From NCBI RefSeq assembly GCF_029167375.1, contig NZ_JARFTP010000012.1, positions 1 to 64,000 on the forward strand: DNA of 64,000 bases, written 5' to 3'. The translations under genes were made by a program, and so were the position numbers. Of the stretch, positions 24,013 to 33,104 are shown one piece after another; the first letter of the stretch is position 1; the number at the start of each line of letters is the position of its first letter. Under the pieces are notes generated by a model that worked only from the letters and a program-made list of their open reading frames with translations, was not told where the DNA came from and did not search any database. This stretch comes from Tsukamurella sp. 8F. Its GTDB lineage: Bacteria > Actinomycetota > Actinomycetes > Mycobacteriales > Mycobacteriaceae.

Positions 24013-24456
24013 ATGAAGGTGGAACTGATGCTCGAGGTCGCGTTGAACGAGGCTCGCGTCGGCTTCGGTGAGGGCGGCATTCCGGTTGGTGCAGCGCTCT
24101 TCGCTGCCGACGGAACGGCGCTGGGACGCGGCCACAACAGGCAGGTGCAGGAGGACGATCCGTCCGTGCACGCGTGTACGGACGCGTTCCGCAGAGCCGG
24201 TCGGCAGCACGACTATCCGTCCATGACCATGGTGTCCACACTCAGCCCGTGCTGGTACTGCGCGGGCCTGATCCGGCAGTACGGGATCGGTCACGTCGTG
24301 GTGGGGGAGACTCGCACGTACGCCGGTGTGCACGAATGGCTTTCGGATGCCGGGGTGCAGGTCACGCTGTTCAACGACGAGCGTTGCGCCGACCTCATGA
24401 CCCGATTCATCGCGAATCGACCCGACGAGTGGAAGCTGGCCCGGGGCTCGCTGTGA
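24013..24456 (+). CDS. Cytosine/nucleoside deaminase-fold protein lacking the catalytic Glu
   Basis: A 147-aa protein of the yeast-cytosine-deaminase-like CDA fold. The zinc ligands His53, Cys80 and Cys83 are visible (VHAC...LSPCWYC). The normal H-A-E motif reads H-A-C: residue 55, the proton-shuttle glutamate, is cysteine (codon TGT). All surrounding family landmarks (GGIPVGAAL, GRGHNRQVQ, AFRRAGRQ, VVVGETRT) are well conserved. Glu to Cys needs three base changes, so a single read error does not explain it. The protein may be inactive, regulatory, or use another chemistry. It follows lpdA by 49 bp and converges on glpK. Confidence 0.88.
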   Translation: MKVELMLEVALNEARVGFGEGGIPVGAALFAADGTALGRGHNRQVQEDDPSVHACTDAFRRAGRQHDYPSMTMVSTLSPCWYCAGLIRQYGIGHVVVGETRTYAGVHEWLSDAGVQVTLFNDERCADLMTRFIANRPDEWKLARGSL

Positions 24457-24463
24457 CGGCGCA

Positions 24464-25978
24464 TCAGGCCCAGTCGAGCGTGCGCTCCACGGCGCGGTTC
24501 CAATCCGCGTAGAGACGCTCTCGGTCTTCGGAAGTCATGGCGGGCAGCCACCGTCGGTCCTCTGCCCAGCCCGAACGGATCTCGTCGAGGGTCCAGAATC
24601 GCGTTGCGTAGCCCGCCGCGTACGCCGCGCCCAGGGCCGTCGTCTCGATGATGCGCGGACGGACGACCGGTACCCCCAGGACGTCCGCCTGGAACTGCAT
24701 GAGGGTGTCGTTGACGACCATCCCGCCGTCCACGCGCAGCTCGGACAGCGGGATGCCGCTGTCGGCGTTCATCGCCTCGATCACTTCGCGTGACTGGAAT
24801 GCGGTGGCCTCCAGTGATGCTCGCGCGATGTGCCGCTTGTCCGCGAACCTCGTGAGCCCGACCACGACCCCGCGCGCGTCGGGACGCCAGCGCGGTGCGA
24901 ACAGCCCCGAGAACGCCGGGACCACGTACACGCCGCCGTTGTCGGGCACGTCGCGCGCGAGCGTCTCCACCTCCGGCGCCGACGAGATGATGCCCAAGTT
25001 GTCCCGCAGCCACTGCACGAGTGAACCGCTCACCGCCACAGAGCCTTCGAGCGCGTACACCGTGGGCCCGTCGCCCAGCCGGTAGCAGACCGTGGTGAGC
25101 AGTCCGTGCTCAGAGAACACCGGCCGCTCGCCCGTGTTGACGAGGAGGAAGTTGCCGGTGCCGTAGGTGTTCTTGGCCGCTCCCTCGTCCAGCGCCGCCT
25201 GCCCGAACATCGCCGCCTGCTGGTCCCCGAGGATGCCCGCGATCGGTACGCCCGCCAGCACCCCGGTGGCGCGCACGTCGCCGTAGACCTCGGCGCTGGA
25301 ACGGATCTCGGGCAGCATCGCCATCGGTACGCCCATCGCCGCGCACGTCTCGGCGTCCCACGCGCCGTCGGACAGCCGCATGAGCATTGTGCGCGAGGCG
25401 TTCGTGATGTCCGTGACGTGCATGGGGCGGCCCGGGCCGCCGTCGTCGGTGAGATTCCACATGAGCCACGAGTCGATGGTCCCTGCACACAGCTCACCCG
25501 CCTCCGCGCGCTCCCGCGCCCCGGGGACGTTGTCGAGGATCCACCGGATCTTCGGGCCCGCGAAGTACGTCGAAAGCGGCAACCCGCACGACGAGCGGAA
25601 CCGGTCCGGGTCGCCGTCCGCGAGGCTCGTGCACAGGTCCGCCGTGCGCGTGTCCTGCCAGACGATCGCGTTGTGGATCGGCTCGCCGGTGGCCCGATCC
25701 CACACGACCACTGTCTCGCGTTGGTTGGTGATGCCCAGGGCCGCGATATCGGATGGACGCAGGTCCGCAGTGGCGAGGGCGTCCGCCGTGACCTTGCGGG
25801 TGTTGAGCCATATCTGCGTGGCGTCGTGCTCCACCCACCCGTTCCGTGGGAGTATCTGGTCGTGTTCGCGTTGCTCGGAGGCGACGATCCCCGCGTTCCG
25901 GTCGAAGATGATGCATCGGGTGGAGCTCGTACCTTGATCGATCGCCGCGACGTACTGCGGGCCGGAACCTGTAACCAC
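24464..25978 (-). CDS. glpK: Glycerol kinase
   Basis: A 504-aa FGGY-family kinase phosphorylating glycerol to sn-glycerol 3-phosphate with ATP. Landmarks are DQGTSSTRC at the N-terminus, [10 protein letters not shown], and [14 protein letters not shown] and [12 protein letters not shown] towards the C-terminus. The GTG at 25978 is the only suitable start before the DQGTSS motif. It is divergent from glpD2 with only 17 bp between start codons. Together they convert glycerol to dihydroxyacetone phosphate. From memory, M. tuberculosis has glpK elsewhere, so this pairing differs from that genome. Confidence 0.95.
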   Translation of the reverse strand: MVTGSGPQYVAAIDQGTSSTRCIIFDRNAGIVASEQREHDQILPRNGWVEHDATQIWLNTRKVTADALATADLRPSDIAALGITNQRETVVVWDRATGEPIHNAIVWQDTRTADLCTSLADGDPDRFRSSCGLPLSTYFAGPKIRWILDNVPGARERAEAGELCAGTIDSWLMWNLTDDGGPGRPMHVTDITNASRTMLMRLSDGAWDAETCAAMGVPMAMLPEIRSSAEVYGDVRATGVLAGVPIAGILGDQQAAMFGQAALDEGAAKNTYGTGNFLLVNTGERPVFSEHGLLTTVCYRLGDGPTVYALEGSVAVSGSLVQWLRDNLGIISSAPEVETLARDVPDNGGVYVVPAFSGLFAPRWRPDARGVVVGLTRFADKRHIARASLEATAFQSREVIEAMNADSGIPLSELRVDGGMVVNDTLMQFQADVLGVPVVRPRIIETTALGAAYAAGYATRFWTLDEIRSGWAEDRRWLPAMTSEDRERLYADWNRAVERTLDWA

Positions 25979-25995
25979 GAGTCGATAGTGACACG

Positions 25996-27744
25996 GTGAA
26001 CCTCATGGAACCTGCCAACACGGAAACCGAGCTCTCGCCGGCCTACCGCGCGAAGGCGTGGCAGCGGCTGGGGGAGACCGAGTTCGACGTCGTCGTGATC
26101 GGCGGCGGGGTGGTGGGCGCAGGCGCGGCCCTGGACGCCGCGACGCGCGGGCTGTCCGTCGCGCTGGTCGAGGCGCGCGACTTCGCTTCGGGTACTTCGT
26201 CGCGCTCGTCGAAGATGTTCCACGGCGGTCTGCGCTACCTCGAGCAGTTGGAGTTCGGCCTGGTCCGGGAGGCGCTGCACGAGCGCGAGCTCTCTCTGTC
26301 CACGCTGGCTCCGCACCTGGTCAAGCCGCTACCGTTCCTGTTCCCGCTGACCAGACGCGGGTACGAACGCCCGTATATGGCGGCAGGAATGTTCCTCTAC
26401 GACACCATGGGTGGAGCCAAGACGGTGCCCGTGCAGAAGCACCTCACCCGCAGTGGGGCGCTGCGCCTCTTCCCGGGCATCAAGCGTGACGCGCTCATCG
26501 GCGGGATCCGCTACTACGACACCGTCGTCGACGATGCTCGGCACACCCTGACCGTCGCTCGCACGGCCGCGCACTACGGCGCCGTCGTGCGCACGTCGAC
26601 GCAGGTGGTCGATTTCATGCGCGAGGCCGACCGGGTGTCCGGGGTGGTCGTGCGCGACACCGAGTCGGGCGAGACGACGCAGGTGCGCTCGACGGTGGTC
26701 ATCAACGCGACCGGAGTGTGGACCGACGAGCTGCAGGCCCTGTCGCAGCAGAAGGGACGGTTCCGCGTCCGCGCGTCGAAGGGAGTCCACATCGTGGTCC
26801 CCCGCGATCGCATCGTGGGCGACGCCGCCCTGATCCTGCGCACGGAGAAGTCCGTGCTGTTCGTGATCCCCTGGGGGCTGCACTGGATCATCGGCACGAC
26901 GGACACCGACTGGCACCTCGACCTCGCGCATCCGGCTGCGACCGCCAAGGACATCGACTACATCCTCGATCACGTCAACACCGTGCTCATCACGAAACTC
27001 ACGCGCGAGGACATCTCCGGCGTGTACGCAGGTCTGCGGCCGTTGCTCGCCGGGGAGTCCGACGAGACGTCGAAGCTCTCGCGCGAGCACGCGGTCGCCG
27101 CCGTCGCGCCCGGGCTCGTGGCCATCGCAGGCGGCAAGTACACGACGTACCGGGTGATGGGCGCGGACGCCGTCGATGCCGCCGAGCAGTTCCTGCCCTA
27201 CAAGGTGCCCACGTCCTGCACCGAGAAGGTGCCTCTGCTCGGAGCAGACGGTTACTTCGCGCTCGCCAACCAGACAGCCTCCATCGCGAAGGACCACGGC
27301 GTGCATCCGCACCGCGTGTCGCACCTGTTGAACCGGTACGGGGCTCTCGTCGACGACGTGCTCGCGCTTGCCGCCGACGATCCGGGTCTGCTCGAGCCGC
27401 TCGGTGGTGCGCCGCAGTACCTGCGTGTCGAGGCGCTGTACGCGGCCCGCGCCGAGGGGGCGCTGCACCTCGAGGACGTTCTCGGCCGCCGCACCCGCAT
27501 CTCCATCGAGTATCCGCACCGCGGGATCGACTGCATGGACGAGGTGGCTGCGCTCATCGCCCCGGTCCTGGGTTGGGATGCCGCCGATATCGCCCGGGAG
27601 ATCGAGGTCTACCGGGCGCGGGTCGATGCCGAGGTCAGGTCGCAGACTCAGCCGGACGATGCTGGTGCCGACGCCCTGCGTGCGGCCGCCCCCGAGGCTC
27701 GGCAGGAGATCCTCGAGCCTGTTCCGGCACCCGAGCGCACCTGA
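25996..27744 (+). CDS. glpD2: Glycerol-3-phosphate dehydrogenase (FAD-dependent)
   Basis: A 582-aa flavoenzyme oxidising glycerol 3-phosphate to dihydroxyacetone phosphate and passing electrons to quinones at the membrane. FAD-binding [18 protein letters not shown], then [33 protein letters not shown] and [11 protein letters not shown] are typical. The C-terminal GlpD domain is at about 415-540. The last 40 residues are an acidic, Ala-rich tail. GTG 25996 or ATG 26005 could be the start. M. tuberculosis GlpD2 (Rv3302c) is the positional counterpart. Confidence 0.95.
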   Translation: MNLMEPANTETELSPAYRAKAWQRLGETEFDVVVIGGGVVGAGAALDAATRGLSVALVEARDFASGTSSRSSKMFHGGLRYLEQLEFGLVREALHERELSLSTLAPHLVKPLPFLFPLTRRGYERPYMAAGMFLYDTMGGAKTVPVQKHLTRSGALRLFPGIKRDALIGGIRYYDTVVDDARHTLTVARTAAHYGAVVRTSTQVVDFMREADRVSGVVVRDTESGETTQVRSTVVINATGVWTDELQALSQQKGRFRVRASKGVHIVVPRDRIVGDAALILRTEKSVLFVIPWGLHWIIGTTDTDWHLDLAHPAATAKDIDYILDHVNTVLITKLTREDISGVYAGLRPLLAGESDETSKLSREHAVAAVAPGLVAIAGGKYTTYRVMGADAVDAAEQFLPYKVPTSCTEKVPLLGADGYFALANQTASIAKDHGVHPHRVSHLLNRYGALVDDVLALAADDPGLLEPLGGAPQYLRVEALYAARAEGALHLEDVLGRRTRISIEYPHRGIDCMDEVAALIAPVLGWDAADIAREIEVYRARVDAEVRSQTQPDDAGADALRAAAPEARQEILEPVPAPERT

Positions 27745-27761
27745 CCGCGGACACCGGACGC

Positions 27762-27792
27762 AGGCGCGGCGGAGGGCCGACGCACCGCGCCT
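27762..27792. terminator. Bidirectional terminator hairpin between glpD2 and convergent gene
   Basis: AGGCGCGG pairs perfectly with CCGCGCCT across a 15-base loop, in the 52 bp between two convergent stop codons. There is no T-run, as is usual here. Confidence 0.5.
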
Positions 27793-27796
27793 CGGA

Positions 27797-28222
27797 TCAC
27801 GCCGAGTAGTCCTGCGTGATCCAGCGGTCGGGGCGGATGCTCAGCAGCACGGAGTCGGAGCCGTCCATCGCGTCTACGAACGCGCGGCCGCCATCGGTGC
27901 CGAGGTAGCGGATGGCGAGCTCCTCGCGCGCCTGTCGCGGAGCAGGCTTCTGGCTGGCGACCACGGTGCCCTCGACGATGACGTACTGGTACGGCGGCTC
28001 CTCGCGTTGAACGGTCAGGGTCACGCGCCCGGCTGCCTCTATGAGGCGGGCCTTGCGGCTGTTCGCGCCCGTGCTGATGCGGATCACGCCGTCCGGCGTG
28101 TAGTCGTACCAGATCGGCGCCGCTGACGGCGGTCGCCCGTCCGGGGCGGCCACCGACAGCACAGCGACATGCTTGGCAGCGAGGAAGTCCTGGCGCTCGG
28201 TCTCTGAGAAGGCTCGTGGCAT
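27797..28222 (-). CDS. PPOX-class flavin/F420-binding split-barrel protein
   Basis: A 141-aa protein of the pyridoxamine-phosphate-oxidase-like split barrel. Typical blocks are KHVAVLSVAAPDGRP-SAAPIWYDY, STGANSRKARLI, RVTLTVQ and YVIVEGTV. In Mycobacteriales this class often binds cofactor F420 or FMN and reduces quinones or other small molecules, or binds heme; the exact role cannot be assigned. ATG 28222 is taken as start; an in-frame ATG at 28237 adds five residues. Confidence 0.85.
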   Translation of the reverse strand: MPRAFSETERQDFLAAKHVAVLSVAAPDGRPPSAAPIWYDYTPDGVIRISTGANSRKARLIEAAGRVTLTVQREEPPYQYVIVEGTVVASQKPAPRQAREELAIRYLGTDGGRAFVDAMDGSDSVLLSIRPDRWITQDYSA

Positions 28223-28250
28223 GCCTCCGAAACGCACGCCGTAGCGGTGG

Positions 28251-28694
28251 CTATTCCCGCCGCTGAGTGCCGATTCCTCGACGCCGCTCGCGGCCGATGG
28301 TCCGGCTGTCGCCGCGGAACTCCGCGACCACGTCGCCGTCGCGGGCGCCGACGCGAACCGTCACGTCGTAGATCCCGTTGCGGCCGTATCGCGCCCGTTC
28401 GACCGCCTCGGCGAAGAGGCGGTCGCCGAGGTGCGTCGGGGCGAGGAATCGGATGTCGACCCGGGCGGCGACGGCGGGCTCGTCGTAGCCGTTGCAGGCC
28501 ACAGCGAACGCGGTGTCCGCGACGCTGAACACGAACCCGCCGTGCGTGATCCCGTGCCCGTTCACCATGTCGTCGCGCACCGTCATCGACACCACCGCGT
28601 GACCGGGCCGGAGCTCCACGATCTCCATGCCGAGGCCGATCGACGCCTTGTCGTCCTCGAACATCGCCCGCGAGAGCGAACAGCCGCCGCTCAT
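28251..28694 (-). CDS. paaI: Phenylacetyl-CoA thioesterase-type PaaI
   Basis: A 147-aa hotdog-fold thioesterase. MVNGHGITHGGFVFSVADTAF contains the HGG-x(10)-D motif of the PaaI group. It hydrolyses hydroxyphenylacetyl-CoA-type esters, releasing CoA trapped in dead-end intermediates of the phenylacetate pathway. Its start overlaps the paaZ stop by 4 bp (ATGA), placing it in the PaaZ transcript. Confidence 0.92.
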   Translation of the reverse strand: MSGGCSLSRAMFEDDKASIGLGMEIVELRPGHAVVSMTVRDDMVNGHGITHGGFVFSVADTAFAVACNGYDEPAVAARVDIRFLAPTHLGDRLFAEAVERARYGRNGIYDVTVRVGARDGDVVAEFRGDSRTIGRERRRGIGTQRRE

Positions 28695-30727
28695 TCCTCG
28701 CCCTTGGCGACCAGCGTCAGGACGTCATAGGTGGCGACCGGCTCGCCGTCCTGATTGGTGACGACGGCGTCCCAGCGGACCTCGCCGTAGTCGGCCGAGC
28801 TGCGAGGGGTGATCTGCTTCGCGGTGAGCGTGACCGTGAGCGAGTCCCCGGCCTTGACGGGGGTCAGGAAGCGGAGGCTGTCGACGCCGAAGTTCGCCAG
28901 GACGGGCCCGGGCGCAGGGTCGACGAACAGGCCGGCTGCGAGTGAGACCACGAGGTACCCGTGCGCGACGATCCCGCCGAACAATGGATTGGCCGCTGCC
29001 GCTTCGGGATCGGTGTGCGCGTAGAAGGTGTCGCCGGTGAACTCGGCGAAGTGGTCGATGTCCCCCCGGCTGACGGTGCGTGGCCCGCCGACGATCGTGT
29101 CGCCGATCCGTAGCCGCGTCAGGTCCTTCCGGAACGGGTGCACGCCGTCGTCGTTTCGTCTAGAGCCCTGGACCCAGCGACCGCCCGATGCGGTCAGGAC
29201 ATCGGGCGTGCCCTGGATCGCGGTGCGCTGCATATGGTGCAGCACGCCGCGGATGCCGCCGAGTTCCTCGCCGCCACCCGCGCGGCCCGGGCCGCCGTGC
29301 ACCAGGACCGGCAGGGGGGAACCGTGGCCGGTGGATTCTCGTGCGTCATCGGAGTTCAGCACGAGCAATCGGCCGTGATAGGGCGCGATGCCGAGGAGGA
29401 CGGTTCGGGCCAGCAGCGGATCCTTCGTCACGAGCGATGCCACGAGGCTGCCGCCGCCCCTCGCCGCGAGCGCGATCGCGTCGGCGGTATCGGAGTAGCC
29501 GATAACGGTGGAGACGGGGCCGAAGGCCTCGATCTCGTGTACTGCCGAAGCCGCCGGATCGGTGCAGCGGAGCAGCATCGGGGGCAGGAAGGCGCCTGTC
29601 TTCGCGTCGGCCCCGACCACCTCGAAGGCCTCCGGATCGCCTACGACGAGGTCCGCCGCGGCGCGTAGCTTGTCGACCGCGGCCAGAACGTCGGCGCGCT
29701 GGCCGAGGCCGACTACCGGGCCCATGGTCACACCGTCGGCGTCGGGTGCGCCGATCACGACCCGGGAGAGTCGCTCCCGCGCAGCCTCGACCACCGCATC
29801 GACGAGGGCGACCGGAACGATGGCCCGGCGGATGGCGGTGCACTTCTGCCCGGCCTTGACCGTCATCTCGGTGGTGAGCTGCTCGACATAGAGCGCGAAC
29901 TCCTCGGAGTCAGGCGTGACGTCCTCGCCCAGGATGGAGCAGTTCAGCGAGTCGGCCTCCGCCGTGAAGTGGACCGAGTTCGCCGCGATCGCGGGGTGGG
30001 TGCGGAGCACGGCCGCAGTGTGCGCGGAGCCGGTGAAGGCGACGGAGTCCTGGCCTCCGAGGCACTCGAACAGCCCAGTGGTGGGTCCGCACAGCAACTG
30101 CACCGAGCCCTCGGGCAGCGCCCCGGACTCGATGATCCGACGGAAGACCAGCTCGGTGAGGTAGGAGGTCTGCGTGGCAGGCTTGACGATGCTGGGCACA
30201 CCCGCGATGAACGCCGGGGCGAGCTTCTCGAGGAACCCCCACACAGGGAAGTTGTACGCGTTGATCTGAACCGCCACACCTCGCCGGGAGGTGTACAGAT
30301 GCTGACCGAGGAACGTGCCGTGTCTGCCCAGCGGCTCGACCGGACCGTCCAGGTGGACTACGTCATTGGGCAACTCGCGTTTGGCCTTGCCTGCGTAGCT
30401 CAGTAGCGTGCCGAAGCCGCCGTCGATATCGACACCCGAGTCGCGCACGGTGGCGCCGGTGGACTTCGAGAGCTCGTAGAACTCGGCCTTGCCTGCCACC
30501 AGGGTCAGCGCCAGTGTCTTGAGGGCGGCGGCGCGTTCGTGGAAGGTGAGCCGCGCTAGCGCGGGGCCGCCGACCTCGCGGGCATACGTCACCATCGCCG
30601 GGATGTCGAGTCCGGTCGATGACACGCGGCACAGCTCCGACCCGTCGACGGCGCTGAGAACCGCTCGTCCCCCGTCGTCGGCAGCGAACCACCGGCCCGC
30701 CGCGTAGCTCTCCAGCATCCTGCTCAC
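28691..30727 (-). CDS. paaZ: Bifunctional oxepin-CoA hydrolase / semialdehyde dehydrogenase
   Basis: A 678-aa fusion. Residues 1-515 are an aldehyde dehydrogenase domain with catalytic Cys296 (AGQKCTA) and general base Glu257 (FTAEADS). Residues 530-678 are a MaoC-like hydratase with Asp566 and His571 in FTGDTFYAHTDP. The hydratase opens the oxepin-CoA ring. The dehydrogenase oxidises the resulting reactive aldehyde to 3-oxo-5,6-dehydrosuberyl-CoA. The length matches E. coli PaaZ (681 aa). The start lies 15 bp from a PaaR-type operator (30743-30760), so it is probably repressed directly. Confidence 0.96.
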   Translation of the reverse strand: MSRMLESYAAGRWFAADDGGRAVLSAVDGSELCRVSSTGLDIPAMVTYAREVGGPALARLTFHERAAALKTLALTLVAGKAEFYELSKSTGATVRDSGVDIDGGFGTLLSYAGKAKRELPNDVVHLDGPVEPLGRHGTFLGQHLYTSRRGVAVQINAYNFPVWGFLEKLAPAFIAGVPSIVKPATQTSYLTELVFRRIIESGALPEGSVQLLCGPTTGLFECLGGQDSVAFTGSAHTAAVLRTHPAIAANSVHFTAEADSLNCSILGEDVTPDSEEFALYVEQLTTEMTVKAGQKCTAIRRAIVPVALVDAVVEAARERLSRVVIGAPDADGVTMGPVVGLGQRADVLAAVDKLRAAADLVVGDPEAFEVVGADAKTGAFLPPMLLRCTDPAASAVHEIEAFGPVSTVIGYSDTADAIALAARGGGSLVASLVTKDPLLARTVLLGIAPYHGRLLVLNSDDARESTGHGSPLPVLVHGGPGRAGGGEELGGIRGVLHHMQRTAIQGTPDVLTASGGRWVQGSRRNDDGVHPFRKDLTRLRIGDTIVGGPRTVSRGDIDHFAEFTGDTFYAHTDPEAAAANPLFGGIVAHGYLVVSLAAGLFVDPAPGPVLANFGVDSLRFLTPVKAGDSLTVTLTAKQITPRSSADYGEVRWDAVVTNQDGEPVATYDVLTLVAKGEE

Positions 30728-30742
30728 TAGGGACTCCCATCT

Positions 30743-30760
30743 ACCGTACGTTCGGTCGGT
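30743..30760. promoter_or_regulatory. PaaR-type operator 1 (paaZ promoter)
   Basis: ACCGTACGTTCGGTCGGT is an 18-bp near-palindrome with outer half-sites ACCG/CGGT. It resembles operator 2 at 31479-31496 and the ACCGACCG-N2-CGGTCGGT type known for actinobacterial PaaR, as I recall. It lies just upstream of the paaZ start at 30727. Confidence 0.75.
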
Positions 30761-30816
30761 AAATGAGAATGCGCGTGTCCTGTGCCGGTGTCAAGGCGCC
30801 GCGGCTCGGTCCTGGG

Positions 30817-31431
30817 TCAGCGGGGGCGGCGCAACCCGTCGAACGCCACCGCGACAACGGCGTCGGCGAGCTCGTCCGCGGAGTGTCCGGGGCGGGGGCG
30901 ATACCACTCGATCAGCGAGTTCACCATGCCGAACACGAGTCGGCTGGTGAGTGCCGGGTCGACGTCGGCGCTCAGGTCGCCCTCGCCGACAGCGGCGGTG
31001 ACCAGGCCAGCGACGAAGCCGTCGAATTCTCGACGGCGCGCGAGTGCCCTGCGCTCGACCTCGGAGTTGCCGCGCACCCGGAGCAGCAGTGTCACGTAGG
31101 GCAACTCGGCTACCAGCACGTGCACGCTGCGCCTGACCACGTGCTCGAGACGGTCGATGTACCTGCCGCTGGTCGCGCCGGCCTCGGTGGTGACGGAGAA
31201 CAGGCCGCTCAGTGCGCGCGTGAGGGCCAGGTCGAGTAGCTCCTCCTTGCTCGCGACGTGGTGATAGATCGACGACTTCGTCAGTCCGAGGCTCGTCGCG
31301 AGGGTGCCCATGCTGGTCGCGTCGTAGCCGCGCTCGTTGAAGACCCGGACGGCCACGGAGAGTAGCGAGTCGAGATCGTAGCCGGGCCGTCCGGGCGAAC
31401 CGGTCCGGCGCTTCATCGGGGCTTCTGGCAT
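30817..31431 (-). CDS. paaR: TetR-family repressor of phenylacetate catabolism
   Basis: A 204-aa TetR regulator. The helix-turn-helix at about 22-67 contains TSMGTLATSLGLTKSSIYHH; residues 80-200 form the ligand domain. It sits between paaZ/paaI and paaF-K, with a matching operator on each side. Phenylacetyl-CoA is the inducer of PaaR in related organisms; that is knowledge of the family, not visible here. Operator 2 lies in the gap it shares with paaF, so it probably also represses itself. Confidence 0.9.
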   Translation of the reverse strand: MPEAPMKRRTGSPGRPGYDLDSLLSVAVRVFNERGYDATSMGTLATSLGLTKSSIYHHVASKEELLDLALTRALSGLFSVTTEAGATSGRYIDRLEHVVRRSVHVLVAELPYVTLLLRVRGNSEVERRALARRREFDGFVAGLVTAAVGEGDLSADVDPALTSRLVFGMVNSLIEWYRPRPGHSADELADAVVAVAFDGLRRPR

Positions 31432-31478
31432 CGGTCCATCCTCGCAGACCGTGCACCGGATTCACCGGAGGACTTGAA

Positions 31479-31496
31479 ACCGACCGAATGATCGGT
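31479..31496. promoter_or_regulatory. PaaR-type operator 2 (paaR-paaF divergent promoter)
   Basis: ACCGACCGAATGATCGGT is a near-palindrome with the same half-sites as operator 1. It is located 14 bp before the paaF GTG start, followed by the AT-rich TTAATAATTA. It overlaps the expected promoters of paaF-K and paaR. Confidence 0.8.
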
Positions 31497-31509
31497 TAAT
31501 AATTACGGT

Positions 31510-32247
31510 GTGTCAGCCACCACAGCCCTTCGCGTCGAGCGGAACGAGGACCGCTACGTCCTGACTCTGGACCGGCCCGCCGTGCGCAACGCCATAGACG
31601 CGGCGATGATCGCCGAGCTGCATGCCGCGTGTGGGCGCATCGAGGCCGACCCGGCGCCGGTGATCGTGGTCGGTGCCGGCGACCACTTCGCCGGCGGTGC
31701 CGATATCGCGCAGCTGCGCGAGCGTGGTCGTGAGGAGGCGCTCGCGGGTATCAACCGGACCCTGTTCGATCGACTCGCCGCTCTGCCGTCCCCGACCGTT
31801 GCCGCCGTGAGCGGCTATGCGCTGGGCGGGGGTGCCGAGCTGGCCTACGCCTGTGACATCCGCGTCGCGGCCCAGACCGCCGTCTTCGGCAACCCCGAGC
31901 CCGGGCTCGGGATCATCGCGTCGGCGGGCGCGAGCTACCGCCTGCCGGCGCTCGTCGGGCAGTCGGTCGCGAAGCAGGTGCTGCTTGCCGGCCGCACCCT
32001 CGACGCTGAGGCTGCCTATCGCCACGGCTTGGTCATCGAGATCGTTCCTGCCGGAGAACATCTCGAAGCGGCACACCGCATCGTCGACCGCTTCCTGCGG
32101 TCCGCCCCGCTCGCGCTGCGCCTCACGAAGACCGTCGTCGACGCCCCGGGCAGCCACCCCTGGGCCGACGACATCGCGCAGGCGGTGCTTTTCGAGACCA
32201 CCGAGAAGTACGACCGGATGACCGCGTTTCTGGAGAAGAGGAGATGA
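31510..32247 (+). CDS. paaF: Enoyl-CoA hydratase (2,3-dehydroadipyl-CoA hydratase)
   Basis: A 245-aa crotonase-fold enzyme. Oxyanion-hole segments are HFAGGADIAQL and GYALGGGAELAYACD; GNPEPGLGI carries the acid/base Glu. In the pathway it hydrates 2,3-dehydroadipyl-CoA to 3-hydroxyadipyl-CoA. The GTG start at 31510 follows operator 2 so closely that the transcript may be leaderless. It is the first gene of the plus-strand paa operon and overlaps paaH by ATGA. Confidence 0.9.
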   Translation: MSATTALRVERNEDRYVLTLDRPAVRNAIDAAMIAELHAACGRIEADPAPVIVVGAGDHFAGGADIAQLRERGREEALAGINRTLFDRLAALPSPTVAAVSGYALGGGAELAYACDIRVAAQTAVFGNPEPGLGIIASAGASYRLPALVGQSVAKQVLLAGRTLDAEAAYRHGLVIEIVPAGEHLEAAHRIVDRFLRSAPLALRLTKTVVDAPGSHPWADDIAQAVLFETTEKYDRMTAFLEKRR

Positions 32248-33092
32248 TCCGGACGATCCCCGAGCACGTCGCCGTCGTCGGCGGCGGACGCATGGGTGCC
32301 GGAATCGCGCAGATATTCGCGCAACTCGGTTCGCACGTCACGATCGCCGAGTCCGGCGACCAGGCCGCCGCCCGCAGGCGCGTGGCGAACGGCCTCGCGC
32401 GCGCTGCGGAGAAGGGCGTCGCCGTCGACCCCGACACGGTGCTCGCCCGCGTCGCCACCGTCGGCGGCCCCGAGGAACTGCCGAACCGGATCGCACTCGC
32501 CGTGGAGGCCGTGCCCGAATCGATCGAACTCAAGCTCTCCGTCCTGGCTGCGGTCGAGCGGACCGTCGACGACGGTGCCGTGATCGCGTCCAACACGAGC
32601 TCGCTCTCGATCACGGAACTCGGTGTCGCTCTGAGTGATCCGGAACGGCTCATCGGGATGCACTTCTTCAACCCGGTGCCGGCGTCGAAGCTGGTGGAGA
32701 TCGTCCGGGCGCCCGCGACCCGCTCCGACGTCGTCGAGCGCGTCCGCGCCTGGGTGGCTCTGCTCGGCAAGTCCGAGGTGCTGGTCACCGACTCGCCCGG
32801 GTTCGCCACCAGTCGCCTCGGCGTGCACCTCGGGCTCGAGGCCGTCCGCATGCTCGAGGAGGGGGTCGCCGACGCCGCATCCATCGATCGAGCCATGGAG
32901 CTCGGCTACCGCCACCCGATGGGACCGCTGCGCTCGACCGACCTCGTCGGGTTGGACGTCCGGCTCGCGATCGCGGAGCACCTGTCCGCCACCCTCGGTG
33001 ACCGATTCACGCCGCCCCGTCTGCTGCGCGACAAGGTCGCCCGCGGCGAACTCGGCCGCAAGTCCGGCCGCGGGTTCTACAGCTGGCCGTAG
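32244..33092 (+). CDS. paaH: 3-hydroxyadipyl-CoA dehydrogenase
   Basis: A 282-aa NAD-dependent 3-hydroxyacyl-CoA dehydrogenase. The Rossmann motif VAVVGGGRMGAGIAQ is near the N-terminus; the catalytic His is in IGMHFFNPVP. It oxidises 3-hydroxyadipyl-CoA to 3-oxoadipyl-CoA. It has the short single-dehydrogenase length, without the extra C-terminal domain of E. coli PaaH. Confidence 0.92.
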   Translation: MIRTIPEHVAVVGGGRMGAGIAQIFAQLGSHVTIAESGDQAAARRRVANGLARAAEKGVAVDPDTVLARVATVGGPEELPNRIALAVEAVPESIELKLSVLAAVERTVDDGAVIASNTSSLSITELGVALSDPERLIGMHFFNPVPASKLVEIVRAPATRSDVVERVRAWVALLGKSEVLVTDSPGFATSRLGVHLGLEAVRMLEEGVADAASIDRAMELGYRHPMGPLRSTDLVGLDVRLAIAEHLSATLGDRFTPPRLLRDKVARGELGRKSGRGFYSWP

Positions 33093-33104
33093 GAAGGAGA
33101 CCCC

